A stretch of DNA of 5,365 nt, taken from the NCBI GenBank assembly GCA_002347645.1, contig DDYF01000051.1:1-5365 (forward strand), given 5' to 3'. Each line of letters begins with the position of its first letter. The first letter of the stretch is position 1. Under the pieces are notes generated by a model that worked only from the letters and a program-made list of their open reading frames with translations, searched no databases and had not been told where the DNA came from. The position numbers and the translations under genes were made by a program. This stretch comes from Thermoleophilia bacterium UBA2241 (GTDB lineage Bacteria > Actinomycetota > Thermoleophilia > UBA2241). This document shows, in pieces, positions 1-5,342 of the stretch.

Positions 1-1
1 C

Positions 2-580
2 GGCGTGTGCATCGCCGACGAGGTGCAGACGGGCTTCGGCCGGACGGGCAAGAACTTCTGGGGCTTCCAGAACCACGGGGTCGTCCCCGACATCGTCACC
101 ATGGCGAAGGGCATCGGCAACGGCGTTCCGCTGGCGGCCGTCGTGACGACTCCAGAGATCGCTCACGCACTGACCGACCGCATCCACTTCAATACGTTCG
201 GCGGGAACCCGGTCTGCTGCGCCGCGGGGATGGCCGTGCTCGAAGTGATCGAGAAGGAAGGGCTGCAGCAGAACTGCGTGGAGCGCGGCGACCAGCTCAT
301 GGCCGGGTACAGGAAGCTCATGGCGAAGCACGACGTCATCGGCGACGTCCGCGGCCTGGGTCTCATGACCGGCATCGAGCTGGTCAAGGACCGCACGACC
401 AAGGAGCCGGCGACGGCGGAGACGCTGCAGGTCTTCGAGCGCACCAAGGATCTCGGGCTGCTCACCGGCAAGGGCGGCTTGTACGCGAACGTCCTGCGTA
501 TCAAGCCGCCGATGTGCATCACCGAGGACGACGTGGAGTTCGCACTCGACGTCCTCGACATCGCGCTCAGCGAGCTGTAA
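2..580 (+). CDS. Class III PLP-dependent aminotransferase, AGXT2-like (5'-truncated by the window)
   Basis: This is the C-terminal 192 residues of a cytoplasmic fold-type I aminotransferase, which transfers an amino group between an amino donor and an oxo-acid through pyridoxal phosphate. Visible family landmarks are DEVQTGFGR, whose Asp (codon 17-19) contacts the PLP ring nitrogen; MAKGIGNG, whose Lys (codon 107-109) is the expected Schiff-base lysine; and FNTFGGNP, whose Thr (codon 194-196) is the expected phosphate contact. The segments FWGFQNHGVVPDIVTMAKG, GDVRGLGLMTGIEL and LRIKPPMCIT resemble alanine-glyoxylate aminotransferase 2 more than ornithine or GABA aminotransferases, so alanine/glyoxylate or a beta-amino acid such as 3-aminoisobutyrate is the likeliest substrate pair. 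That choice is inference. The family is usually about 430-450 residues, so over half the protein lies upstream. The frame is open from the first bases, and the GTG at 5 is an internal Val codon, not the start. The gene ends at TAA 578-580, followed by a strong hairpin. Confidence 0.93.
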   Translation, partial: GVCIADEVQTGFGRTGKNFWGFQNHGVVPDIVTMAKGIGNGVPLAAVVTTPEIAHALTDRIHFNTFGGNPVCCAAGMAVLEVIEKEGLQQNCVERGDQLMAGYRKLMAKHDVIGDVRGLGLMTGIELVKDRTTKEPATAETLQVFERTKDLGLLTGKGGLYANVLRIKPPMCITEDDVEFALDVLDIALSEL

Positions 581-611
581 GAGCGAGCCCGAACGGCCGC
601 GATCGAGCGGC

Positions 612-655
612 GCGACGGGGGGCGGGGAGCCGAGGGGCTCCCCGCCCCCCGTCGC
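612..655 (+). terminator. Perfect 20-bp stem-loop, probable terminator of the aminotransferase gene
   Basis: Arms 612-631 and 636-655 are perfectly complementary over 20 bp, with a 4-base loop (632-635, GAGG). The hairpin begins 31 bases after the aminotransferase stop codon. No T-run follows (the next bases are ATCTCC), so it is not a classic Rho-independent terminator. U-tract-less GC hairpins of this kind are common at gene ends in very GC-rich bacteria, where they may terminate or stabilise the 3' end. The structure is read directly from the sequence; the terminator function is inferred from position and strength. Confidence 0.8.
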
Positions 656-660
656 ATCTC

Positions 661-698
661 CGGCGCGGCGCGCGGGCGGGCGTGCCCGCGCCGCGCCG
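661..698 (+). terminator. Second GC-rich hairpin, possible tandem terminator
   Basis: Positions 661-671 pair with 688-698 (11 bp). After a 2-base bulge (672-673), 674-677 pair with 684-687, leaving a 6-base loop (678-683). It starts only 5 bases beyond the first hairpin. Together they form a double structure that would insulate the downstream gene from read-through. The local sequence is almost pure G and C, so some pairing is expected by chance, and functional confidence is lower than for the first hairpin. Confidence 0.45.
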
Positions 699-742
699 CC
701 TCCGACTGCGCGCGCGGTCGGCGGCGCCTTCGTCCTGTCGCC

Positions 743-758
743 GGAGGTCTGCACCTCC
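743..758. promoter_or_regulatory. Small perfect inverted repeat just upstream of the candidate promoter
   Basis: GGAGGT (743-748) and ACCTCC (753-758) are exact reverse complements around a 4-base spacer, CTGC. The repeat ends 8 bases before the candidate -35 element at 767. That is a plausible place for an activator or repressor site, or for a third weak hairpin. A 6-bp palindrome can arise by chance, so this is a low-confidence candidate. Confidence 0.25.
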
Positions 759-766
759 ACGTCGGG

Positions 767-794
767 TCAAGCAGGCGAAACGGGCTGCCGATAG
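767..794 (+). promoter_or_regulatory. Candidate sigma-28 (FliA/SigD/WhiG-type) promoter
   Basis: TCAA at 767-770 is followed after 16 bases by GCCGATAG at 787-794. The known consensus for the sigma-28 family is TAAA, a 15-16 base spacer, then GCCGATAA, so the -10 matches 7 of 8 positions and the -35 matches 3 of 4. The -10 lies at the edge of the only clearly A-rich stretch (about 791-812) in an otherwise extremely GC-rich intergenic region. It points toward the large secreted-protein gene, whose start codon is 72 bases beyond the -10. Transcription would begin near 800-802. The match is read from sequence; the sigma-factor assignment is inferred. Confidence 0.5.
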
Positions 795-798
795 AATC

Positions 799-804
799 AA
801 GGAG
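799..804 (+). promoter_or_regulatory. Shine-Dalgarno-like AAGGAG ahead of the possible leader ORF
   Basis: AAGGAG lies 10 bases before GTG 815. It is a near-ideal ribosome binding sequence with slightly long spacing. It serves no longer gene, because the GTG frame closes at TGA 860-862. If transcription starts at about 801 from the candidate promoter, part of this motif would fall outside the mRNA, which weakens the case. Confidence 0.35.
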
Positions 805-814
805 AAGAGCAACC

Positions 815-862
815 GTGAGCGTGTGGCCCGGCTTGGCCTCGCTCGTCGTCAGGGGAGAGTGA
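815..862 (+). CDS. Possible 15-residue leader peptide (uORF)
   Basis: GTG 815 opens a 15-codon frame, VSVWPGLASLVVRGE (first residue read as Met if initiated), ending at TGA 860-862. AAGGAG precedes it. The stop overlaps the downstream ribosome-binding region, and the main ATG (866) follows after 3 bases. It shares the reading frame of the large gene, so the in-frame TGA also shows that the large gene cannot start upstream of 866. Such an arrangement could allow translational coupling or reinitiation. The peptide resembles no attenuator I know: it has a single Trp and no codon run. It may be fortuitous. Confidence 0.3.
   Translation: MSVWPGLASLVVRGE
817..844 (+). other. Leader hairpin in the 5' UTR of the large gene
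   Basis: GAGCG (817-821) pairs with CGCTC (840-844), and GGCC (825-828) with GGCC (835-838), enclosing a 6-base loop with a small asymmetric internal loop. The structure lies inside the candidate leader ORF and ends 6 bases before the Shine-Dalgarno sequence at 851. A translating ribosome would melt it. It could modulate ribosome access, but its stability and role are unproven. Confidence 0.3.
851..857 (+). promoter_or_regulatory. Ribosome binding site of the large secreted-protein gene
   Basis: AGGGGAG lies 8 bases before ATG 866 and is purine-rich and complementary to the 16S rRNA 3' end. It supports ATG 866 as the start, as do the in-frame stop at 860-862 and the signal peptide that begins directly after this ATG. 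Confidence 0.75.
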
Positions 863-865
863 TCC

Positions 866-973
866 ATGGTTCCTGCGCAGAGGCCCGGCGGCGCGCGCGC
901 CGTCCTTCTTGCCACGCTCGTCGCTTTCGCGGCGTTCGGCTTCGCCGGAGCGTTCGCCGCCTCGGCCGGCGCT
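866..973 (+). other. Sec-type signal peptide coding segment
   Basis: Residues 1-36 show a short basic n-region (Arg6, Arg11), a hydrophobic Ala/Leu/Phe/Val core (about 12-31) and a small-residue c-region AASAGA. Cleavage is plausible after Ala34 or Ala36. No twin-arginine pair and no lipobox Cys are present, so Sec export by signal peptidase I is the simplest reading. A low-complexity Ala/Arg-rich stretch (37-72) follows and may act as a spacer. Confidence 0.85.
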
Positions 974-3900
974 GTCGACCAGGCGGCCTTCGACACCGCC
1001 CGGCAGGTCGCCGACACGGCCCGTGCCGGGAGGGGCGCCGCCGGCGCCGCCGTCAAGGCCGCCGAGCCCGCCGTCGACCACTCCGGCCCTGCCGTCACGC
1101 TCACGGTCCCGGCGCTGTCGACCGCGAGCTCGAAGACGGCGAGCTTCAAGGTCAGCTGGGCGGCGAGCCCGGCGCTGTCGAGCGGCGGCTACGATGCGTT
1201 CCGCGTCGAGTACCGCGAGCCCGGCGTCGATTACTGGCTGACCTGGCAGGCCGCGACGACGGTGACCTCAGCGATCTTCCCCGGCGAGCCCGGCCACGCC
1301 TACCTCTTCCGGGTCGCGGCCACCAAGACGGGCGACCCGGCGACCGTCGGTCCCTGGTCGCCCGAGAAGCCCGCGGCCGTGCCCGCCGACGAGGCCGCCT
1401 TCACGTACACGAAGACCTGGAAGCGCACTGCGGTCTCGAGCGCCTACTTCGGCAAGATCCGCACCTGCGGGACGAAGGGTGCCACGGCGACCTTCAGGCT
1501 CAAGGGCACCAAGGCGGCGCTCGTCGCGCCACGCGGCCGTGCGTTGGGCAAGGTCGGCGTCTACGTCCGCAGCGCCACCGGCTCGGGCTGGACCGCCTAC
1601 AAGCTCGTCAAGACGATCGACCTCTACGCGAAGACGGCCAAGTCCCGCGTCGCCACGACCTTCGGCGCCTGGGACCCGGCCGTGGAGCGCCAGGTCAAGC
1701 TCGTCGTCACCGGCAAGAAGAACCTGCGCAGCACCTCGACCAAGGTCAGCCTCGACGGGCTCGCCGTGTACGGGGCGCCGCGGGCTGCGACCTGGCATGC
1801 GGTCGACATCCAGCCCGCGACGCCGTCGGTGGTGATCACCGAACCCCTCCAGTTCACCGCCAGCATCGACGATTGCGTTGACCAGCGCGTGACCTGGAAG
1901 GTCGAGCGCTACGACCGCTTCGGCAACGTCTACACCGACGGCGCCGGCAGCATCAACGCCGACGGCCTCTACACCGCCCCCGACCTGCCGACGTGCACGA
2001 CGGGCGACGACCAGCGCCGCTACTACGTGACCGCCCGCGCCGTCGCCAACCCGGACAAGGTCGCCGGCATGAGGGAGATCACGGTCGCGCCGTGGCCCTC
2101 GCCGTTCATCGACTCCGACAAGTCGCCGGCGTCGGCAGCTGCCGGCTCCACCGTCACCCTCCACGGCAGCTACTTCACGCACCCCGACCCTGATGTCGGG
2201 CTTCAGGTCTTCTTCTCGAGCCGTGAGCTCGAGATCGTCGGCTCCACCGAGACGACCGCGACGGTCAGGATCCCATCGGAGTGGCAGAGCCAGTGGGACA
2301 CGACCATGACGGCCAACATGTACGCCGTCACGACCGCGGACCCCAAGCCGACGTCGTGGCACATGTTCACCGTCACCGGCATCAGGCCGAGCCCGCCGTC
2401 GCCGTGGTCCATCAATGCTGCGGGGACGGATGACGACAACGCAAGTGTCGGCGACGAGTTGCGGATCTACGGCCAGGGCTTCTCCCCGGTCGCCGAGCAG
2501 AACATCGTGAGATTCGGTGGCGCGCAAGCCGCGGCGAGCAGATACGAGGCGGGCGTCCCGGGCACCTACGCCGGCACGATCTTCGTGACGGTGCCCGAGG
2601 GAGCCGACTCCGGTACCCTGCAGTTCCGGCGTTCGGACGGCGACGCTCGCTGGAGCACGGAGGACCTGCAGTTCACGGTCGTGCCGGCCACCCAGCCGGC
2701 CGCCTCCCTGCATTCCAGCTACGACGGCCGCTACATCGGTCCGCGGCTGGTGAGCAACGGCTACTGGAGCTTGATCGGCAGGGAGGAGGAGTGGCTCCTC
2801 CAGGGCGTCAACTTCTCGAAGCTGCGCGACGCGGACTACGAGACGTCGCAAGGCATCTTCTGGCTGGACATCCAGTACGGGGGCCACACGTACAGCCGCG
2901 TCATGCGCGCCGTCTCCGACACCGTCGCGGCGCCGTATCGCGACGGCGGTCCGCGTGAGATGCTCCCCGAGGCGGTGTTCGGCGACGTGCCGGCGGGCGC
3001 CGTCGTGCAGCTTCGCGTCCGCGGCAACGAGCTCACCAACCGCTATGAGCGTACGTCGGCCTGGACGACGGCGACCATAGGTGAGCGGCCGTACTACGGT
3101 TCCCTGTACGACGTGCCGGCCGTCGGCATGGTCGCGTGGTGGGGCCCCAGTCAGACGATCGCCAAGGGGAGTTGGCTGCGCATCACCCACGGCGGGAGCC
3201 AGGCGACCCAATCGCTCACGGCGCCCGGCCTGTGGCCGGGAGCCTTGCCCATGGGCGCCGACGGCGTCACCGTGAAGCTCGTGCCGCTCACCACGACGGG
3301 CACGTACACGATCACCAACGAGACGAGCGGCGAGTCCACACAGCTTGTGGTCGCCGACGTGGGCCGGCCGGACGGCGGGCTCGGCTACGGGGGCGACACG
3401 CAGACGGACCTGCAGTCCGAGGGCCTGCGCATGCGCGTCGACGGCGGCGAGATCATCGTGCCGCCGGGCGCCTTCTGGGACGGCGATCTCACGCCGGTGA
3501 GGCAGTACTTCTCCATCCGGCTGGATCACTTCCCCAGTCCTCTCGAGCCGTGGGATCCCACGATCACGGACGGCGGCCATGTCTTCAGTCTGAGCGTCAC
3601 GCCGACGGTCACTCGCCTGCTCAAACCGATCACGATCACGATCCCGTATGAGACGGCGGGGCGTGCCGGGAGGCCCTTCCTGGGCATGTGGGACCCCGGC
3701 AGCAGGCTCTACTTCGACTTCGGCGTGGCTCCCGCGCAGGTCGACACCGCCAACCACCGGATCACCTATGTGATCCCCGTCGGCACGTATCCGGGCAAGA
3801 CTGCCTCCAGGGCTCCGGCTCACCGGGATGCGGCACGTGAAGCCGCGGGCGAGGCGGCGCCGACGCCGGCTGCCGCCGGCCTCGCTGCCGCGCCGGCGGG

Positions 3901-5317
3901 CCGCGCCCTCAACGATTGCTTCCGCCAGGTCGGCGCCGTCTCGTCCAAGGTCGCGACCAGCGATCAGGACTTCGTGTGGACGTCTCCACGCAACGACAGC
4001 TGGGGCATCCGCGTCGATGCCGTCACCGACCCGTCGTCGTCGAGCTACGTCCCTCCCGCGAAGGCGCAGGAGGTCCTGGACGTTGCCGCCGACACGTGGG
4101 AGAACCTCGTGCGCAAGGGCTGGAGCGAGCCCGAGGCGAGGATCAGCATCACCGTGCGCGATTACGGCGACCCCGGCGTCTACCAGGGGGCGACCACCAA
4201 GGCGGTGTTCGGGCAGCCCTGGGTGTACGTCAACAGCCGGCTGACCATGGGGAAGAAGCTCGACACCGCCGTGTCGCACGAGATGGGACACGTCTTCCAG
4301 CGGCAGCTCACGACGAACGTCGCCACCTACTGGATCGACGAGGCGGTGGCGGAGTGGGTGGCGTGGGACACGCTCGGCGCCGGAGGTTGCGACCTGCGGG
4401 CCAGCTTCGAGGCCGGCTGCGACTTTCCGGCGGTGGCGTTCCCCACGGGATTCTCGTCCGGCTACACGACGGAACAGGCCTACGGCGCCGGCGCCTTCAT
4501 CATCTGGCTGGCCGACACGTACGGAGCGGCGGCCGTCCTCGACATCTACGACACGCTCGCGTACCGGCCGACCTACTGGTACGACGCGCACGGGACGTTC
4601 GAGGAGGCGACGGGCAAGACCGTGCCGCAGCTCGTCGCCGAGTTCGCGCCCGCGTTCTGGCTGCAGACGTACGAGCCAATCAACGAGTACGCGTTCTGGA
4701 GCCGGCTGTACAGGCCGATCAGCGTCATCACCGGGACGACCGTGGGTCTGAGCATGGGAGCCGATTCGAGCTGCAGCGTGTCGGTGGCGCCCACGGCCGA
4801 GTTCAGGCCGTCGCTCGTCGACAGACCCATGGTAGCGCGCGCCCACGGTCTGCCGGACGGCGCGCTCGTGGACGTGTACCGCGACACGGCGCCGTCGGGT
4901 GCCATCCCGGCGGCGCCGCTGAAGATCGGCACACTGTCGAGTCTGACGCCCGTCATCGACCTGGGTGTCTTCGATGGCACGATTGGCTGCTACCGCGTGC
5001 TCGTCGTGACGCCGGCAGGGGCGGGGCTGACGACCTCGGTGACCATCGAGGCGGTCGATCTGGCCTCGATACAACCGATCAATGGCCCGAAGGCCGGCGG
5101 CTACAACGTCACCCTGCGCGGGTGTGGGTTCGGCGACGAGTCCGCGATCGTCATGGTCGGGCCTGCTGCCGTGAGCGGCGGGGACATCGTCAGCTGGAGC
5201 GACACCGAGCTGGTCTTCAGGATGCCCGACATGGGCTCGGCGACCGGACCTCAGGCCGTGCAGGTCATGCCGCACATCGGCGGCGCCTCCAACACGGTGA
5301 CGTTCACGACGTACTGA
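866..5317 (+). CDS. Large secreted multidomain adhesin-like protein with an embedded zinc metallopeptidase (HEMGH)
   Basis: This 1483-residue exported protein matches no named family that I recognise. A signal peptide (about 1-36) is followed by an FN3-like domain (73-170), a lectin-like beta-sandwich (175-304), an Ig-like module (310-408) with GSINADGLYTAP, TIG-type modules (about 410-503 and 505-607) and a divergent third (about 611-740), a beta-rich segment (741-835), a ZU5-like module (856-976) with GGEIIVPPGAF, an Ala/Pro linker (984-1012), a metallopeptidase domain (about 1013-1275), a beta spacer (about 1285-1395) and a terminal TIG (1399-1483). HEMGH at 1138-1142 supplies two zinc His and the catalytic Glu; WIDEAVAEW at 1156-1164 supplies the probable third ligand, Glu1159, as in gluzincins. 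There is no LPXTG motif or C-terminal membrane helix, so it is probably released or held non-covalently. Likely roles are binding and cleaving an extracellular polymer or surface protein. Expression may be driven by a sigma-28-like promoter. The gene stands alone, with possible terminators on both sides. Confidence 0.9.
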   Translation: MVPAQRPGGARAVLLATLVAFAAFGFAGAFAASAGAVDQAAFDTARQVADTARAGRGAAGAAVKAAEPAVDHSGPAVTLTVPALSTASSKTASFKVSWAASPALSSGGYDAFRVEYREPGVDYWLTWQAATTVTSAIFPGEPGHAYLFRVAATKTGDPATVGPWSPEKPAAVPADEAAFTYTKTWKRTAVSSAYFGKIRTCGTKGATATFRLKGTKAALVAPRGRALGKVGVYVRSATGSGWTAYKLVKTIDLYAKTAKSRVATTFGAWDPAVERQVKLVVTGKKNLRSTSTKVSLDGLAVYGAPRAATWHAVDIQPATPSVVITEPLQFTASIDDCVDQRVTWKVERYDRFGNVYTDGAGSINADGLYTAPDLPTCTTGDDQRRYYVTARAVANPDKVAGMREITVAPWPSPFIDSDKSPASAAAGSTVTLHGSYFTHPDPDVGLQVFFSSRELEIVGSTETTATVRIPSEWQSQWDTTMTANMYAVTTADPKPTSWHMFTVTGIRPSPPSPWSINAAGTDDDNASVGDELRIYGQGFSPVAEQNIVRFGGAQAAASRYEAGVPGTYAGTIFVTVPEGADSGTLQFRRSDGDARWSTEDLQFTVVPATQPAASLHSSYDGRYIGPRLVSNGYWSLIGREEEWLLQGVNFSKLRDADYETSQGIFWLDIQYGGHTYSRVMRAVSDTVAAPYRDGGPREMLPEAVFGDVPAGAVVQLRVRGNELTNRYERTSAWTTATIGERPYYGSLYDVPAVGMVAWWGPSQTIAKGSWLRITHGGSQATQSLTAPGLWPGALPMGADGVTVKLVPLTTTGTYTITNETSGESTQLVVADVGRPDGGLGYGGDTQTDLQSEGLRMRVDGGEIIVPPGAFWDGDLTPVRQYFSIRLDHFPSPLEPWDPTITDGGHVFSLSVTPTVTRLLKPITITIPYETAGRAGRPFLGMWDPGSRLYFDFGVAPAQVDTANHRITYVIPVGTYPGKTASRAPAHRDAAREAAGEAAPTPAAAGLAAAPAGRALNDCFRQVGAVSSKVATSDQDFVWTSPRNDSWGIRVDAVTDPSSSSYVPPAKAQEVLDVAADTWENLVRKGWSEPEARISITVRDYGDPGVYQGATTKAVFGQPWVYVNSRLTMGKKLDTAVSHEMGHVFQRQLTTNVATYWIDEAVAEWVAWDTLGAGGCDLRASFEAGCDFPAVAFPTGFSSGYTTEQAYGAGAFIIWLADTYGAAAVLDIYDTLAYRPTYWYDAHGTFEEATGKTVPQLVAEFAPAFWLQTYEPINEYAFWSRLYRPISVITGTTVGLSMGADSSCSVSVAPTAEFRPSLVDRPMVARAHGLPDGALVDVYRDTAPSGAIPAAPLKIGTLSSLTPVIDLGVFDGTIGCYRVLVVTPAGAGLTTSVTIEAVDLASIQPINGPKAGGYNVTLRGCGFGDESAIVMVGPAAVSGGDIVSWSDTELVFRMPDMGSATGPQAVQVMPHIGGASNTVTFTTY
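1082..1375 (+). other. Fibronectin type III-like domain
   Basis: Residues 73-170 follow the FN3 strand pattern: FKVSWAASPALSSGGYDAFRVEYRE, with a core Trp (W98) and Tyr (Y109), then AYLFRVAATKTGDPATVGPWS, which matches the usual Y-x-F-R-V-x-A ... WS ending. In secreted bacterial enzymes FN3 domains generally act as spacers or polymer-binding modules. Confidence 0.75.
1388..1777 (+). other. Lectin/CBM-like beta-sandwich domain
   Basis: Residues 175-304 begin with TYTKTWKRTAVSSAYFG and continue through ATATFRLKGTKAALVAPRG, GKVGVYVRS, VKTIDLYA, RQVKLVVTGKKN and VSLDGLAVYG. From memory, this order of strands recurs in actinobacterial secreted proteins directly after FN3 domains and resembles carbohydrate-binding jelly-roll modules. 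Binding function is inferred, and no ligand can be named. Confidence 0.5.
1793..2686 (+). other. Ig-like module followed by two TIG/IPT-type modules
   Basis: Residues 310-408 resemble bacterial Ig-like repeats: VTWKVERY, GSINADGLYTAP, YYVTARAVANPDKVA, ITV. Residues about 410-503 (SPASAAAGSTVTLHGSYF, QVFFSS, TTATVRIPS) and 505-607 (ASVGDELRIYGQGFS, NIVRFGG, IFVTVPEGADSGTLQFR) carry the TIG signature of G-x-x-(V/L)-x-(L/I)-x-G-x-x-F, then a V-x-F strand and a (V/I)-P turn. The modules differ widely in sequence, so they are not recent tandem copies. Cys337 and Cys377 could form a disulfide in the first module. Confidence 0.65.
2696..3415 (+). other. Unassigned beta-rich stretch, partly a divergent third TIG-like module
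   Basis: Residues 611-850 have no confident family. Within them, EEWLLQGVNFSK (641-652) and EAVFGDVPAGAVVQLRVRG (702-720) occupy the positions of the TIG L-x-G-x-x-F and V-P-x-G motifs, but with a long aromatic insertion (GIFWLDIQYGGHTYSRV) between them. Residues 741-835 contain alternating beta pattern (WLRITHGGS, VTVKLVPL, GTYTITNE, STQLVVADV) and look like another Ig-type sandwich. Confidence 0.4.
3431..3793 (+). other. ZU5-like module
   Basis: Residues 856-976 contain VDGGEIIVPPGAFWDG, which parallels the G-G-x-(I/L)-x-(V/I)-P-x-G-A opening of ZU5 and related beta domains. LLKPITITIPYE and LGMWDPGSRLYFDFG then mirror the 'P-v-x-i-x-i-P' and 'L-y-x-w-d' later strands. The module sits directly before the Ala/Pro linker and the peptidase, so it may be the last element of the binding stalk. 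The family assignment is tentative. Confidence 0.45.
3902..4690 (+). other. Zinc metallopeptidase domain (gluzincin-type, peptidase-MA-like)
   Basis: Residues about 1013-1275. SHEMGHVFQ gives His1138, Glu1139 and His1142 (His codons 4277-4279 and 4289-4291). Glu1159 in WIDEAVAEW lies 17 residues after the second His and matches the E-(G/A)-x-A-E third-ligand motif of gluzincins, where spacings of roughly this size are usual. Downstream AYGAGAFIIWLADTYG and QLVAEFAPAFWLQTY match the helical C-terminal half of peptidase-MA-like proteins. All catalytic residues are present, so activity is expected. The Cys1175/Cys1185 pair in a loop after the third ligand could form a stabilising disulfide. Confidence 0.75.
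5060..5314 (+). other. C-terminal TIG/IPT domain
   Basis: Residues 1399-1483 form a textbook TIG module: IQPINGPKAGGYNVTLRGCGF, then AIVMVG, a TELVFRMPD turn, AVQVMPHIGG and the final strand NTVTFTTY. The protein ends on the last strand with no anchor, so this module may be the terminal adhesive or dimerisation element. Confidence 0.85.
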
Positions 5318-5322
5318 GAGCG

Positions 5323-5342
5323 CGCGCCGCGCGTGCGGCGCG
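5323..5342 (+). terminator. Short hairpin after the large gene, possible terminator
   Basis: CGCGCCGC (5323-5330) pairs perfectly with GCGGCGCG (5335-5342) around a 4-base loop GCGT, starting 5 bases after the stop codon at 5315-5317. No T-run follows. The position suits a GC-type terminator, but it is short and in highly GC-rich DNA. Confidence 0.45.

Noticed and set aside
656..865. Riboswitch (for example c-di-GMP type I) in the leader
   Set aside because: The region has short hairpins but lacks the conserved receptor motifs of any riboswitch class I know, and the predicted transcribed leader is only about 65 bases.
163..1149. 328-codon minus-strand open frame across the intergenic region
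   Set aside because: It is antisense to both real genes, its composition is atypical, and no domain or ribosome binding site supports it.
7..1881. 624-codon plus-strand open frame spanning both genes and the intergenic region
   Set aside because: It is out of frame with two clearly real genes, its product is Arg-rich low complexity, and it runs through the strong hairpins. It is an absence-of-stop artefact of GC content.
1268..5275. Very long open frame on the minus strand (about 1335 codons), antisense to the large gene
   Set aside because: Its translation is Arg/Gly/His-rich with no recognisable domains. Long antisense open frames are expected in GC-rich DNA, and the plus-strand frame has clear domains, a signal peptide and a ribosome binding site.
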